A stretch of 64,000 nucleotides of DNA. It comes from Pteria penguin (taxonomy: Eukaryota; Mollusca; Bivalvia; Pterioida; Pteriidae). The position numbers and the translations under genes were made by a program. Of the stretch, positions 47,608 through 60,987 are shown one piece after another; position 1 is the first letter of the stretch; each line of letters begins with the position of its first letter. The stretch is from contig CM068586.1 of assembly GCA_035048485.1 (NCBI GenBank), positions 32,458,849 to 32,522,848 of the forward strand, in the 5' to 3' direction. The notes beneath the pieces are model-generated. The model saw only the letters and a list, made by a program, of their open reading frames with translations. It searched no databases and was not told the origin of the DNA.

Positions 47608-47872
47608 TAAATTATTATAAATTTTTAAATGTACGTCTTTTGATTGTTCTGCTGTTACGGTGAGTGGGAAGGTGGGCCCGTAAACCGGTTAACCACACCA
47701 TTTGTTTGGCTTTTGTCAAATTAAATGACCGTCCTAAGTCGGTATCGTAATTGCACTACAATCAAATATTTTTGTAATGTGTTAAATGTTCTATTATATT
47801 ATTTATATTCATGTATTGTATAGCTCCATGGTGACTTCTGCCACATAACTGAGCCGGTAACTCCTCTTTTTT
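47608..47872 (+). mobile_element. R1 repeat insertion specific to unit C
   Basis: A has an uninterrupted TTTTGTACTTTAGTGTAAAG at 3,396-3,415; in C the same point is split by about 265 bp. The insert shares about 170 bp with 49,790-49,960 (GTGAGTGGGAAGGTGGGC, CGTAAACCGG) and its tail with 44,094-44,205. The insertion is at a TA, which is repeated on both sides. No coding potential. Confidence 0.85.
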
Positions 47873-49018
47873 CTATAGTGTAAAGTCATAATGATCAAAC
47901 AAGACATTGTTAAGTTGTGTATATATTGATAAAATTTATACATCCTAATCATCAACCACATGACACCACGCTACTGTAATAACCTTAACATAAAACTTAT
48001 CATCATTACTTCAACTCAGTTATTGAATTTATTGCAGCAACATCTGACAATTTACACATTAATATTCCACATACATGAATAATAAAGAAAATTCTGTCAA
48101 TTAGGAAAACTGGGCTTATAATTGATATTGAACAAGAGAAATCCACTGTCTTTGTCATGCACTTCAAACGCGTTGAGTCATAGTGAGAGATTTGATTGAT
48201 AAATGACGGCTGTCGTATCCTGTTACATCATTTATACTTCGAGATGTAATGCTTTATTTAAAGAAAGTCGAGAAATACATGTAGTAGATTTTATCATTTA
48301 TACTCCAAACCCTTTTAGCATCGCATAATAAACATGTTTACATGTCTGTTCTTTGGAAACAACATGACGTCATATTTAGACATGTTCGCATCGCCTACAT
48401 GCTAATTATTGTAATTAATTAATTAAATTGTCAACTACGGTCCATGTTTATTTCATCGAGAACGTATTTTGTCAAATACTGCCACTCAGTGATGGACGAA
48501 AATGTAGAAGAAATAAAGATGACTAACTCTCACGGACACGTCATGATCTGCGGCGTGATGTGGTTACGGAGTAATACTATACATTAACGCAACATGGCGT
48601 TCAACCGCGGCCCATATTTTACTCTACTCTGAGGGCGTTTAACAAAAGAGTGGAGGAGATAACTTTTCTGTTCCAGAATATCACAAGCAAAGTACCCCAG
48701 ATATGATGAGAAGACAATTAGACAAATTGGTATTTAATAGTAGACAATAACTGAAATGGTCTACTGACCTGAAATAACAATCCTTTCCAGTACAAGACAT
48801 ATTTTATATGCATTGTAGTTCTAGTTTAGATTAAGAAATCCGCAAGTGAGTAAATCGTACACAGCTGATTTATTATATTAAAGGGCACGTGAAACGTTAT
48901 TTTTTTTCAAGTTAAATCCTTCTGTGTCTCCTAATAAATGCGAAAATCGAATTAAAATATCACGTTTTATCTGTAGTTCTCTGCTGACATGTGACAATAG
49001 ATTTTGCGCGAAAGGTGA

Positions 49019-49026
49019 TGACGTCA
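49019..49026 (+). promoter_or_regulatory. CRE-like TGACGTCA (copy C)
   Basis: Same palindrome and spacing to the ATG as in A at 4,543. Confidence 0.3.
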
Positions 49027-49045
49027 GAAAAGTGATAGAGCAAAC

Positions 49046-49204
49046 ATGGCTGACATAGACGAGTGCAGCAGCTGCAGCGACCAAAGCTTTGATGTCGAAG
49101 TTTATGAAACATTCTCGCAGGGGGAGAACAGTAATAACCATGGAGAGGACTTCTTGGCGTCTGCACATATCAATTTGAGCCTCTTTGATTTAAAAAGGAG
49201 ATGA
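49046..49204 (+). CDS. Short acidic ORF, 52 codons (copy C)
   Basis: Intact relative of 4,570-4,728: MADIDECSSCSDQS at the start, DLKRR at the end. No recognised domain. Five amino-acid differences in 52, with no frame break between copies. Confidence 0.3.
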   Translation: MADIDECSSCSDQSFDVEVYETFSQGENSNNHGEDFLASAHINLSLFDLKRR

Positions 49205-50546
49205 CCAACGTTCAAGGAACATAGGATGCTACAATTTAAGTTACATGTACAACAACCAGCAACAGGTCGACTCTAGATATCACTGTTTTTTAAACTTTAT
49301 ACACTGTTAAAATAGGAGTACTAGATCTACAGTGCAGTTGTATGGAGTTGATGAAGCCAGATTGCTGCTAGCTAATTTAGAAAAGTGTGAGGCAACACGG
49401 GGGATGGGGTTACGTTAAGACTGTATGACTACAGTACAGGATAAAGAGATATATAAAATACAATACCGTGCAAAACAAAGGTTCCCGTAGGTCTTGTATT
49501 AGGCCCCTCTACAATCCAATACAATAGGGCGGTGGGGACTCTATGACGGGTCTTGTCCAAACCTTTTCACAGGAAACAAAGCCCTTATCTCGTCCCCTCT
49601 GACTGCTCGGGACTCATATTGATCAAGGATTTGATCTCGCTTACAGACGGGCAGAACACGGTTTACTTATGTTGATGTCGCCTTACATATTTTTGATAGC
49701 AAAATATTTTTCTATGAACGTTTCGTTTATAAAATATTTTTATGACCCCCAGTCTTGAGAAAGCTGTTGATCTCTGTTCTCTATATGGAGATTATTTGTA
49801 AATTTTTATATATGTGTTTTTTGATTGTGCTGCTTTTGCGGTGAGTGGGAAGGTGGGCGTCCGTAAACCGGTAACCACACCAATTTATTGACGTTTGTTA
49901 CTTCAATTTACCATCCTAAATCGGTATCGGAACCGCATCGCAATGGAATATTTTTGTAATGTCGTTTTCCCGTGTATATTGTACTATTATCATTTCATGT
50001 GTGCATGTCCTTGGTGTTTTGTTTCATACAGATTTGTCAGATGTATAACTGAGTTACATTGTTACTTAATTTAATGAGCTGCCATGCAAAAATATTGATA
50101 ACTCAACAAACAAAAATATGTACCATTTGCTACAGCTTTGTCTGGTCTGGTAAACTTGCTACAGAGTGGTGGTGGAGCCAAATTGCTAATCTGATGGCCT
50201 CATGTTGCAGCTTTTATACAGAACTGGCAATACCAATTTGGAACTTTTATTTCTCACAATGGTGAAGTGATTGTAGTTTAATAAACGACTAAACGACTCG
50301 AAGTGAAAATGAAAGTAGAAAATTTATATGTTGACATCGCTTTGTCTCGTATCTTTTCGAACTTGTAGTGCTGTTCATATGTCTAAATGAAGACGTCTGC
50401 ATCGGTATATGTCATAAATGTTCGTTTAAACGCGCCTGAGATTTTGGAAAAATAAGTTTCTCAAACATCCAGATTTTCACTGTAGGAAAACAAAGAGGAT
50501 ATGTATAATAGAACAAGCATTCTGAAAGTATTACTTAAGCAATACT
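49205..50546. other. Non-coding stretch with R1 copy
   Basis: Matches A 4,729-6,106; R1 at 49,745-50,045. An ORF at 50,059-50,265 across the R1 end has no domain. Confidence 0.6.
49745..50045 (+). repeat. Dispersed short repeat R1 (copy C)
   Basis: Orthologue of 5,280-5,600, with a 36-base deletion at its right edge. Confidence 0.7.
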
Positions 50547-51362
50547 AATGGAAAACTAAGACCCCCAAAACACAAACACACACCTACACACACACACACA
50601 CAACATACTTTCAGGCTGCCAGCAAGTTAAGTATTTGATCACAATCTTTAAAGAAATTTTCTTATTCGAAGGGCCTTAATTCCGTCAAACATCAGTGGAC
50701 CGTAACGAAACTCGAAATTGATCTGTAACTCATGGTGGTATACTCACACACCAAAAATTGGATGAATATTTACAAGCGTTTAGAAAAAAAATCAGGAAAA
50801 CTGCCATTTTAAAGAAATTTTCTAATTCCAAGGGCCGTAATTCCGTCAAAAATCAGTAGACCGAAACGGAACTCGAACTTGATCTGTAACTCATGGTGCT
50901 AAACTCACACACCAAAAATTGGATGAATATTTACAAGCGTTTAGAAAAAAAAAATCAGGAAAACTGCCATTTTAAAGAAATTTTCTAATTCCAAGGGCCG
51001 TAATTCCGTCAAAAATCAGTGGACCGTAACGAAACTCGAACTTGATCTGTAACTTATGGTGGTATACTCAAACATCAAAAATTGGATGAATGTCTACATG
51101 CGTTTAGAAAAAAAGTCCGGAAAACTGCCATTTTAAAGAAATTTTCTAATTCCAAGGGCCGTAATTCCGTCAAAAATCAGTGGACCGAAACGGATATCGA
51201 ACTTGATCTGTAACTCATGGTGCTAGACACGCACCAAAAATGGATTAATATCTGCAAGCGTTTAGAAAAAAAAGTCCGGAAAACGTGTGTGACTGACAGA
51301 ATGACGGACAGACGGACGGAGTGCAAACCTATAGTTTCCGTCGGCGATGCCGGTAGGGGACT
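50547..51362. mobile_element. TIR element, C copy: four units, left TIR lost
   Basis: Four internal units of about 162 bp (starts near 50,647, 50,810, 50,972, 51,133) against three in A. The right inverted repeat TGCCGGTAGGGGACT is at 51,348-51,362. At the left the word AGTCCCCTACCGGCA is gone (ATACTAATGG where A has ATACTAAGTCCCC), and the C run is reduced to five. Confidence 0.75.
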
Positions 51363-53735
51363 AATAATTAAGTATTTCTCCAGCAGTGAAGCCCAAAGTC
51401 TTTCCTTAAAACACATAAGATACAATTTTAACAAAACTTTAAATATTTTTTTGTATCACAATATATCGAAGAATAAATAAGTTAGAAATTACACTTTATA
51501 GTTAACAAACTCTGAAAATTACACCGGTTTATCACAAGTACTTTACATGGACAAAATCGCATTTATATACCCTTTTCAGCAAATCAGAATGCAGTTCCAT
51601 GACTGTATAACTTAATCATATATGCATAAAAATTGGGGTTTTGTTTTTAGAGATTTCCTACTCTGTGTACCACAAGTATTATGAAAAAAGATAAAAACAT
51701 TGATTATAAGTCATATTATCTCAACCCTAACTCTTAAACTTGACGAAGAATGTTTTTTAACTATGATGAAAATGGCCAAATTTTCAAGGTCATTTTTTCT
51801 AAAAATAAATACTAGAATTCGTATTTATGTAAAAACTTATTTAAAATGGTTACTTATAAGGATATTTGAAGGTGTTTTGATTGTATGACAAAACTTTAGC
51901 TCTGTAAAAACAAAAAAAACTACCACCTTTTTATCTAAATCAGGGGTAGATAACTCTTTTTAAAGAGTGTGAAAAAGGGCAGATAACTCCTTTTAAGGAG
52001 TGTGAAAAAAAGAAAAATATCAAATACTATTTAATTTTCACAGTTTAGGTTAAATTGTTTTTATTAATCAACTATATGTATTATATTCATTATAAAAAAA
52101 AACTTTGATTATAAGTGTTATCACCTCAAATATAAACTCTTACGAAAATACAAAATATCGTTAAGTTTAGTTGATTTCAATTCCTGTTGTTTACGTCTCC
52201 TTCATGATAATTCTTCACAATGTCTTGTAAACAGGAAACCTGATAATAAGTTTTTACCCGTCATTATTATGAATACCCATTTATTAAGATCGCTTACTAA
52301 TATCTGGAAACATGACAAAAGGTATGAAATGAAAGGTGACAATTGCTGGGTCAAACAGCCGGTAAAGGTGATATTACGCAATAATTGATTCGCACAGGTG
52401 ACAGGTGATCGCCCTAGACGACGTTGCTGGTCTTGATGGGGAGATTACTGGTGACAGACCCCACCTCGCCTCGGCAGATGAGCCAATGCCTTCATGCTCT
52501 CTCCCTAGATAGATAGTGGGCGCGGCATCTGGCACTAACTTTCACCATAAATTCCATTCATTGGTAACGGGGTAACACTTTAAATAAAAAATGTTTCCAT
52601 TGCCTTCTAATTCGGGTGTTTTAGGAAGGAGTTGCAGTGAAACACTATCTTGGTACGAACTTGTTCAGTTAGCAGCACAACAATACTTTTCTTTCTTGAC
52701 AGATTTGGAGATTTTTTCTTTCGGCATTATTAATAATCTTATATCATGGCTCCATTTAACTATGTCTTCGACTCCTTTGATGGCACCTCCGGTAAAACTT
52801 CCAAACGCATGTTTATTTTCACGTGTGCTGGTTATATAAATGAGTTTTCCCTTGTTTGGGGACACATGTCAACCTCGTGGTTTTCGCATTTTAAAAGGCT
52901 TTGTATTTTGATTTATACAGAAAAAAAAAAGAAAATGACATTAAACATGACCTTTAAAAAGTAACACGTGTATAAGGTTGTGGTCAATGAGGCCTATACA
53001 TATTTGCATGACGTAAGATGATCTGGGATAGTTGCTTGATTATAGTCAGTATAGTATCTGTCATGTGTGATTCAAATAGTAATAGGGTAAAAACGCAGGA
53101 GTTAAATGGAGCGCAAAAATATGTTTCTGTCAATCGTATTCATCACAACAGGGTGGTAGTGCTTTCACATCTTAGTAAAGGGTTGCATTGAAATATCTGA
53201 GATACCGATTCGATTTCTAGAACCCAAAGTCCAAACAACAAGACAAAATATACATTATCCAGGCAATCATGGATCCCTGTTAAAACAAGATCAGGTGCCA
53301 TGGATGAGTAAGCATCCCCTACCGATCGGTCACACCCGCCGTGATGCCGTAAGTGTATGCGAATTAGTACTATTCGCAGTAAGAGATGTAGGAAACGGTA
53401 TGGCCGTAGTCACAATCAGTATATGACATGATCACGGGTTTAAAGCTGATGTACGTACCATCGGGTATGTGTATCCCCAACATGGTGACAGGGGACACCA
53501 GTTCGTTTGTTTTTATCATTTAATATCGGTAAATTGCCCATATCCTGTTGCTTTCAACTTTAACATTATGTATGTCTTATTGCTCTCCACTTCGCAAATG
53601 AACACAAGGATGTAGATAAAACGATATTTCTCGACCGAATCAAAACCACGATAATGTAGGTACTAGTATTGTTTGATGTACGTATCAAAATATCTTTGCT
53701 GAAATTAGATGTAGGTACCAGTCACAACATGTACC
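51363..53735. other. Non-coding stretch, unit C
   Basis: Matches A 6,795-9,191, including the AGATAACTC palindrome pair near 51,949-52,000. No supportable gene. Confidence 0.6.
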
Positions 53736-54143
53736 ATGTACAAAAAGCACTGCTTGATGTCCCTCTACTTTTCACGTGTGAGGGTATATCTCTACTATGT
53801 CTGTGGGTTTGCCGCGACGGATGATGATGCAATACTTAAACATTCGTTAACCTGTGATTTGACAAATCAGCGGGAAAATTTCTGTTTGCTACGGAAGGTT
53901 TTTTTTAATGAAACATATGAAACGATTGTGTTCAAAAGTGTAAGTTTTAAAATTCCCACTGTTGATCTAAAGGAACTTGTACGAAAAAGTTCTAATAGCT
54001 ATTTGAATATGCATATCAAATATGAGGTCCTTGTTTTATGTTTCAAAAGCTATGGCCAGGCAGACGGAACAAAAACCATATGCCATGATCATCTGACCCG
54101 GGAACATAGAAAAGGACTCATAACAACGATGTTACCTATGTAA
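53736..54143 (+). CDS. Hypothetical 135-codon ORF (copy C)
   Basis: Open from ATG 53,736 (MYKKHCLMSLYFSRVRV) to TAA 54,141-54,143. The second half is more protein-like (IPTVDLKELVRKSSNSYLN, then HIKYEVLVLCFKSYGQADG). I recognise no family. A is frameshifted in two T runs. An ORF of this length could arise by chance in this much sequence, or be a fragment of the decayed gene downstream. Confidence 0.28.
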   Translation: MYKKHCLMSLYFSRVRVYLYYVCGFAATDDDAILKHSLTCDLTNQRENFCLLRKVFFNETYETIVFKSVSFKIPTVDLKELVRKSSNSYLNMHIKYEVLVLCFKSYGQADGTKTICHDHLTREHRKGLITTMLPM

Positions 54144-54353
54144 TCTCATAAATAAACTGCACAATGATTTTGTACATGTGAGAATTCAAATGAGTTGTCA
54201 TGGCAAAAGTAATTTCATGAAACCAGACAGTGCCCACAGACTTCACCCATGTCAACCTCCGTGTATTCCTACGCGCATCGTCTGCATTGTTTAAGTAAAC
54301 AAACATAGCGGATCAAAACTTCAAAGTCAGCGATATCGTGGATACTGATACCA

Positions 54354-54430
54354 ATTATAAAGGGAAAATATTAGATATAACAAAACCAAACATTATAAAG
54401 GGAAAATATTAGATATAACAAAACCAAACA
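54354..54430. repeat. 38-bp tandem duplication (copy C)
   Basis: Same doubling as 9,816-9,892. Confidence 0.85.
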
Positions 54431-54519
54431 TTTGATGGAGAAAAACACATGCGTGCTTAGCACCAGTTTGTTGCCTGATAATGATTTTGATGAGTTGCGA
54501 AATCTTCTCCCCTGTGATG

Positions 54520-55330
54520 AAAATCAATGTTTACCAACTATGAGTCTACTACAAACATTCCCATTGAAGATTCATTTAATGTTTATAATCTAGAATTAAT
54601 TAGGAAGTTTAGATGTACAACAAATACAGACATCAAGATTTGTTACCGTAAATTTTGACAGCTTCATAAAAGAAAATGAAAACAAGAACACCAAACGTAA
54701 AATTCTGTCACAATACATTGCTCCGGGAATTTTTGACAATGAATAATGAAGGCAGAAATGTATGTGATATACCTCTTGAGGAACTGGATATTTGTCATTT
54801 TGTGTGTGTGCGTGTGCGTGTGTGTGTGTGTGAGAGAGACAACAGGATGGCCGAGAATACGAGTTGAGGTTTCAAACGGAAATTCCGAAAACAAGGGTAC
54901 TGTGAAAGTATTGTCTCATCGAATAAATTATATAAGATACGGGAAGCCCTCCACAGTACGCAAAAGGATTTAAAGAAGTGTGGTCTCGGAAATAAAGGGA
55001 AATCAAGAGACAGGATCACAGACACCGAGTTAGATATTTTGTTTGAGAGCGGTGAACTCGAAGCGTTTTCGCCAAACAGTTTACTGAATAAGTTATGGTT
55101 TTATTATACTTTACTGTTTGGAATAAGGGGTGGCGCCGAGGAGCATCGTGCGCTTAGATGTTGCAACGTCTGCCTTGGTTGGAGTGAAACTGGGAAAACT
55201 GAAGTACAATGAGCGCCAAACAAAAACTAGCACCGGCGCAGATATATCACGCATACAGTACGTAAATAAAAGAAAGTACAGGTAATATGAATACGAAAGC
55301 GTGGAAGTCAAGGCAAATACACGGTACTGC
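54520..55330 (+). pseudogene. Decayed KIAA1958/Crypton-type coding sequence (copy C)
   Basis: Orthologue of 9,990-10,790 with the same segments: FIKENENKNTKRK near 54,661, LREFLTMNNEGRNVCDIPL near 54,718, DLKKCGLGNKGKSR near 54,970, and LFGIRGGAEEHR near 55,110. The internal TG repeat (54,801-54,833) is also present. The shared breaks show that decay preceded the A/C split. Confidence 0.65.
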
Positions 55331-55839
55331 AAAAAAAAAAATAATAATAATTAAAGTTACATTCTGGAGCTATCTACACCATTAGCATGCAACTTCAAAA
55401 CCGAATCAGTACATGTACCCTACTCGTTAGCTTGAAAGTACATGTATTACCTACCTTTGAGTTCTTCGAATTCGCATTTTTACAACAGAGGAAAATATTC
55501 CAATATTATTACTTTACCTTTTATTCTAAATGTTTATTTCGTAGACCAAATTTGTAAATCTATGGATGTCTTCGAGCGTGCGGACAGTGCATTTTTCGGA
55601 ACTGCTGTCCTCAGAAATATTCGGACCATAAGCATTTGTTTACAAATAACGATATTTGGAGAGGGACTGGGTCTGTCGGGGAGGGGATTAACGATACAGA
55701 GACGCGAGTTTCTCCTTTTTTTGTATTAAGTGAAGTCGAGTTTTTCACTTTTGTGCAGATTCGGGTCATAGAGTTTCAATACCGTATTTATTTTTGTGCT
55801 CTCTTCATTCCATAACTTTTGTGAAACAAACCGTTTATT
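55331..55839. other. Non-coding stretch
   Basis: Matches A 10,800-11,300. Open frames on both strands, none recognised. Confidence 0.55.
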
Positions 55840-56010
55840 AATTAGCAGCATAGCTCTGTCCTTCGATTACTTATTTGGCTCACTTTTTTCGGCCATTTTG
55901 GTTTCATCTCTGTTCCTCAAATATTTATATACTTTTAGAAATCCAATCATGGGTGATATGAGCATCACTGAAGAAAAACAAGCTGTCGAAATGCGCATCT
56001 AGTGCACAAA
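55840..56010 (+). repeat. Satellite monomer fragment (copy C)
   Basis: Orthologue of 11,300-11,490, with the GTCGAAATGCGCATCTAGTG core at 55,986-56,005. Confidence 0.8.
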
Positions 56011-59000
56011 TACATGATGTAATATATCTTTCTTACAACACAAAAACGATTTGAATAAAAAGGCCAAAGGCGACGGTTTTTCTTTTTCCTTCCCCTTTAT
56101 TTTTCTTTTCCCCTTGCTTTTGATTATCATTTAAAAATTCTCATTTTAAACACTGGGCAAATGAGCTTTATATTATTTTAGATTTAACTGTTGGAATAAT
56201 TTTACAGGAGTTGCGGTCCTTGACAAAAAGAATAAAAATTGTCACAGGGGCTGCATTGTTGGTTCTATACAATATTACTACAGCGGGGAAATATGTTTTA
56301 TAAGCATTCCCTTGTCATGCTTCTGCAAGGTAATCGTATATTCATATAAAGGATGAAATAAAATGGAAAAACTCTAGTCCCCGAGGGACACATTATGCCG
56401 TCTGTGGTACCTTTTTTAGTAAAGTGTAAATTCATTCAAACTACCAAACATAGAAAATTTATACTAGTAAATATGCATGTACGTTTTCCTGTGTAATGCA
56501 AGCGACATAGAAGTAAGACTTATATTTCAAACATGCACTATATTGATATAGATGAAAAAGTTCTAAACCCCACCCCTATTTCTTTTAAATTTTTAGATCC
56601 GCTTATGAGAATTGATTTTATTATTATTATTATTTTTTTTTTGTCATGTAGTTACGTTTTAATCGCGAGACTGAAAGGTTAAACGAGTCTTCATCATCTG
56701 CAAATCCCAGTACTTAGTTATTAGGGCATTTATTCCCTTCAGCGTACTTGACCCTGAATTGCTTTTGACACCGACATAAAAACTTTGGACAAAATGTGTC
56801 ATTCATTGAAATGACAGGCATCATATATAGTTTTTGAGATTGGCACGGGGAGCTGTCTTACATGCATTGATTGAAATCAATGCCCAGAACTATTAACTAT
56901 AAAAAAGATCTTAAGACCACATTCCATTGTTTAAATTTGATGTTTTAACTGACGGTATTTAAACAATACCTTAAAACATCAATGTCATTGAAACGTTTTA
57001 TAACGAAACACAAATGAACATAATACGACCATATTCTAATAGAGCCGTAGCATTATACCATCGTTCCGTACCATTATATCATACCAAATTCACATGGTAA
57101 GGTCATGCACTTATACCAATGTGCTATCATGCCACGGTTCAATCGTTCTAGTATATCATACCATGCTTAACTCACCGTGTAAAACTGATATATGTACCAT
57201 CGTGTACTTACATCCAAATACGGTGACAGAGGAAATCGGTTACTATGGTTTTCCTTCAGTGTTAGTTAATTGTCCATATCCTGTTTGATGATAAGACAGT
57301 ATTTCACTATGGACAGCTCGATTGGATAATTTAATTGGTCATTTTGAATGCAATGTTTTCCTTTAACAATATTAGTTCCGTGTGTTACAGTTGTCTAATA
57401 TATTCAACATCGTAAGTTTTACAGAAACGGCGCTGTATTTTCTCTGATGACTAATTGGATATTGCCAGTTTAAGCTTCAATACATCATAATAATTTCCTA
57501 CATCATTGAATTTTACTCTATATTTTGACATGGGTTTAAAGTAATTACTCTTTAAAAACATTGACTTTAAAAAGTAAGTCTAATGTAAAGCTTACATCAA
57601 TTTTCATAGATATGTGTTTGCAAATTTTTATACAATGAATTTGTTGTTTGATGAAAGCCATACCAAGTTTAGTTACCTATCTTATAGTCGTGACTTTGAA
57701 TAGTTCAGTGAACCGAAGAAACTTTATCGACAATATACACTGCGTGTTTATTATTTTGCACAGTAAATACTGAATCTATTGATATTACTTATGATTTTCA
57801 TTCAAAATTAAGGCTTAATGTAAGATTCATAGGGGCAGAAGACAAGTGCAAAACGAGTGTGTTGCAGTGGAACATTTGATTCCCAACTTTAAAGCGTGCC
57901 GGGCGCAAGTAGGTCTGTGCCCCCCACTCCCATTCCGTATCGTAAAAAGTTTGATACATTAAAATTTTCAATAAACAATAAATAAATAAAAGAATAATAA
58001 TAATGATAATATGTGTTCTTAGAAAATCAAAACTTCATAATTAAGAAATATCGAACCACAAAGAAATGTTAGGTAAAAGAGAACCATAGGAAACAACTCG
58101 AACAAGCATTAACGTTGTTTGTGATGTAGAAACTATACATGTCCTTTAAATAAATCTCATAAAAGTCAAATTGATTTCGACATGCATCAACAACTATGTA
58201 GTATCAAGGACGTGTGTCTTAACCACATAACCTAAGTGACGGGTGTCCCTTCAATTGATCGTTTTCAGTCGATGCCGCAACTACATTTCAATCGAACATT
58301 TTATATCTTTCATATATATTCTACATGTACATGGAAATTTTCCTCATGCAGCTGAGTCAAATGTCTTCTTTTTCTTTTCTTTTCTTTCTTTCTTTTTTTT
58401 TTTTTTTTGCTTCTTAAAGGTACACACATCCTTACTAGTACACACATACTTACCAGCACACACATCCTTACCAGTACGCGAACCGCTTAAATACACTGAA
58501 CACTATAAAATAAGACCAAATTAGAATGTTGAGATAATTTTCTAATCCCTTTGTAAATAAACAATCTGTAATAACTTGTGGTCATCCTGGTAGACCCAAC
58601 AAACGATATTGTCTGTGACAGAAATATCGAACATGAGTACTATGATGAAGAAGCCCATGGTGTTTTTATCATTCTAAGGCGAAATCTCAGCACAGGAGTA
58701 TTTTTATTATTAATACAAATTTACATAGAAAAGATTACATTGTTGTGATAAGAGGTTTTTACAGTTGATATTGGGTAAACGTCTATGACATTTCGCTATG
58801 ATGGGTATACCGCTATGTAGAGTAAAAGGATTACCATGTAAGCTTACATTTACGAAAAAATCAAATGCTTTTACTACCTACATGACGATTGTATCAAAAT
58901 GTGGGCTGCATCACACAATCCTGCAAGCCATTTGAATAGCATTATAACTTCTGTCTAATACAGTTATCAATAATTGTTCTCTTGTGGTTACGCGCAGTAT

Positions 59001-59263
59001 GTCTCTTATAAATATAATTGTGAATATTATGTAGTATTTCTGTTAATTATATATTTATTTTTGTCTCACTTTTCAGAATTTTCTGGATTTCTAGATCCTT
59101 TGGTTGTTTACCTTCACTAAAAACTGGCCGTTGTCATATCTTTGAAACATTGTACTTTGGTATGGCAGACGTGAGAAACAGCTATAGGGATTCCAGCGTA
59201 TTGATTTCGCCTCCCTCTATGCCTAGGGTCCAATATTTGTTTTTATTTATATTTCGATATACT
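56011..59263. other. Non-coding, unit C, includes the block deleted in A
   Basis: 56,436-57,790 is absent from A; its right part matches B 31,170-31,650, so it is ancestral. No gene seen within it. T-rich tracts near 56,628 and 58,395. The rest matches A 11,915-13,377. Confidence 0.7.
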
Positions 59264-59481
59264 TTAAATCAATATTAAAACATACAGGACACAGAAATTT
59301 AAGTTGAAATTGATAATTGTATATGTATATCTGTATTTAATGGGATCTATAGCTCTGTGAGTACAATTAGCCATATGACTCAAGGAGAATGGATTCTGGC
59401 AAGTACAAATGGTATTGGCGTCTAGACTGTAGGTATCACCTTGTTTGATGATAGCTCCATCGGGTGCCCAACAATTATGTC
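59264..59481 (-). CDS. VWC-like exon 2 of small secreted protein (copy C)
   Basis: Same exon as A 13,378-13,595 with two residue changes, both after the last Cys. Acceptor TTGTAG then GACATAATTGT, phase 1. It encodes HNCWAPDGAIIKQGDTYSL, ICTCQNP and MANC. The matching exon 1 would lie past 64,000, so whether this copy is complete cannot be seen. Confidence 0.65.
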
Positions 59482-60985
59482 CTACAACAACATACATATG
59501 AAAATTACAGATACTATGTATATACTTTTTTTTCAGAAATACACTAAGGATATCTTGTATTTCAAGAGAAATTCACAATAATCTTGAAAACGGACGATTC
59601 CTAAACATGAGTGAATGCATGAGTGATCTAGAATGTATTAGATTAGGTAATGATGCTGTTATGGTGTCATGTGTATTTTTAATCAACGTATTTTAAATGT
59701 AAAGATGATGGATAAATCCAAACCATATAAAAAGCCATAAAAATTAAAACTAACATGGGATTATTATACAGAGAAATAAATAAATGAATAAATAAATAAA
59801 TACATAACGTTTTTCACGTATTAGTTATGAAGGAAGATGTTTACAAGTCATGATATGATAAATGAGAGAAACTCCGAGATGGTCAGAAATCAGCGCCTGT
59901 CCGAACTGTACTGAAATACATTTATATTGTTTATAGTTTGTGATTTTCAGCTAGTCAAATATATTGTGTTGAATGGGAACAAGAAATATTTCAGTGGTTT
60001 CTGTTAAGTTAGTTAATTTATTAATTCTTTATTTATTTATTTAAATTAATATTCCAAAATTAAGAGAAGCACTACATATATATGTATTGTCGGAGTCCTC
60101 CACACGTTTGCATAATCACACTGCGTTGACAGAAGCAAATGGGCAGATGAATTAAACTACATATCAACAAACCGGCAAGGTAAAGAAAAACTGTGTGTTG
60201 CCTAGCAGTCATAGATGAAAAGTGGTAATATCCGCCGTTGCTTACTGTTTATGTATCTTTTGTAACTTTTGATGCTCAAATGCGCTGAATCTTGTCAGTG
60301 GATAAGTTTACCAAAAGAGTAAAGTTAGGTACCAATTTGTTGTCTTTTATGTCATACACATGTATTTTGGGTTAAACACACATCTGTCCTTTGACTGAAT
60401 GTCTCTTAGCTCTGTTTTCCAAGCAGAAAGAAAAACAAATATATGAGTGAAACATGTCATTTATTCTAAATGACGTAAATGTGGGATCTCCCCACCAGAT
60501 ACAACAAACAAGTATAATATACAAACTTAAAAGATTCCCAAACAGCGGGAAAAGGTGGCATCTACAAAAGGCCATAAAATTGAACGAAGCAAATTAAAAG
60601 AATTTGAAGAGTGAAATTGACGCCACCCTAAGAGACATTCAATCTTGAACTAATATAAAATAACATTTTTACAGCAAATATCATTTGACTATTCTAAATG
60701 AAAGCTTACATGTAGTAAATTAAAGTACCAGTGTACCAGTGTTATGACATTTGTAAACCCTAACCTGCATTGTCATAGCTGAACAGATTTGTTAATAGTT
60801 AAGTGTAGTAGAGACAAGAATTCCAACATATACATCTGGCACAATACAGTAAAAGCTCAAATTGGTCATGGGAAACAAAAAAGCTAGCTGAACCACTGTT
60901 CTTTTAACAGTAAACACATGATGTCATGAATCGTCACATACGGTTATTTACACGTTGCAACTAATATATGTATGTAAATCATGAC
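59482..60985. other. Intron and element flank, unit C
   Basis: Matches A 13,596-15,090. (AAAT)n tract near 59,775-59,802. No gene seen. Confidence 0.6.
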
Positions 60986-60987
60986 CC

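Larger units (their letters stand above)
45698..49045. other. Non-coding stretch, unit C
   Basis: Matches A 1,421-4,569, plus the R1 insertion at 47,608-47,872. No gene seen. Confidence 0.65.
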
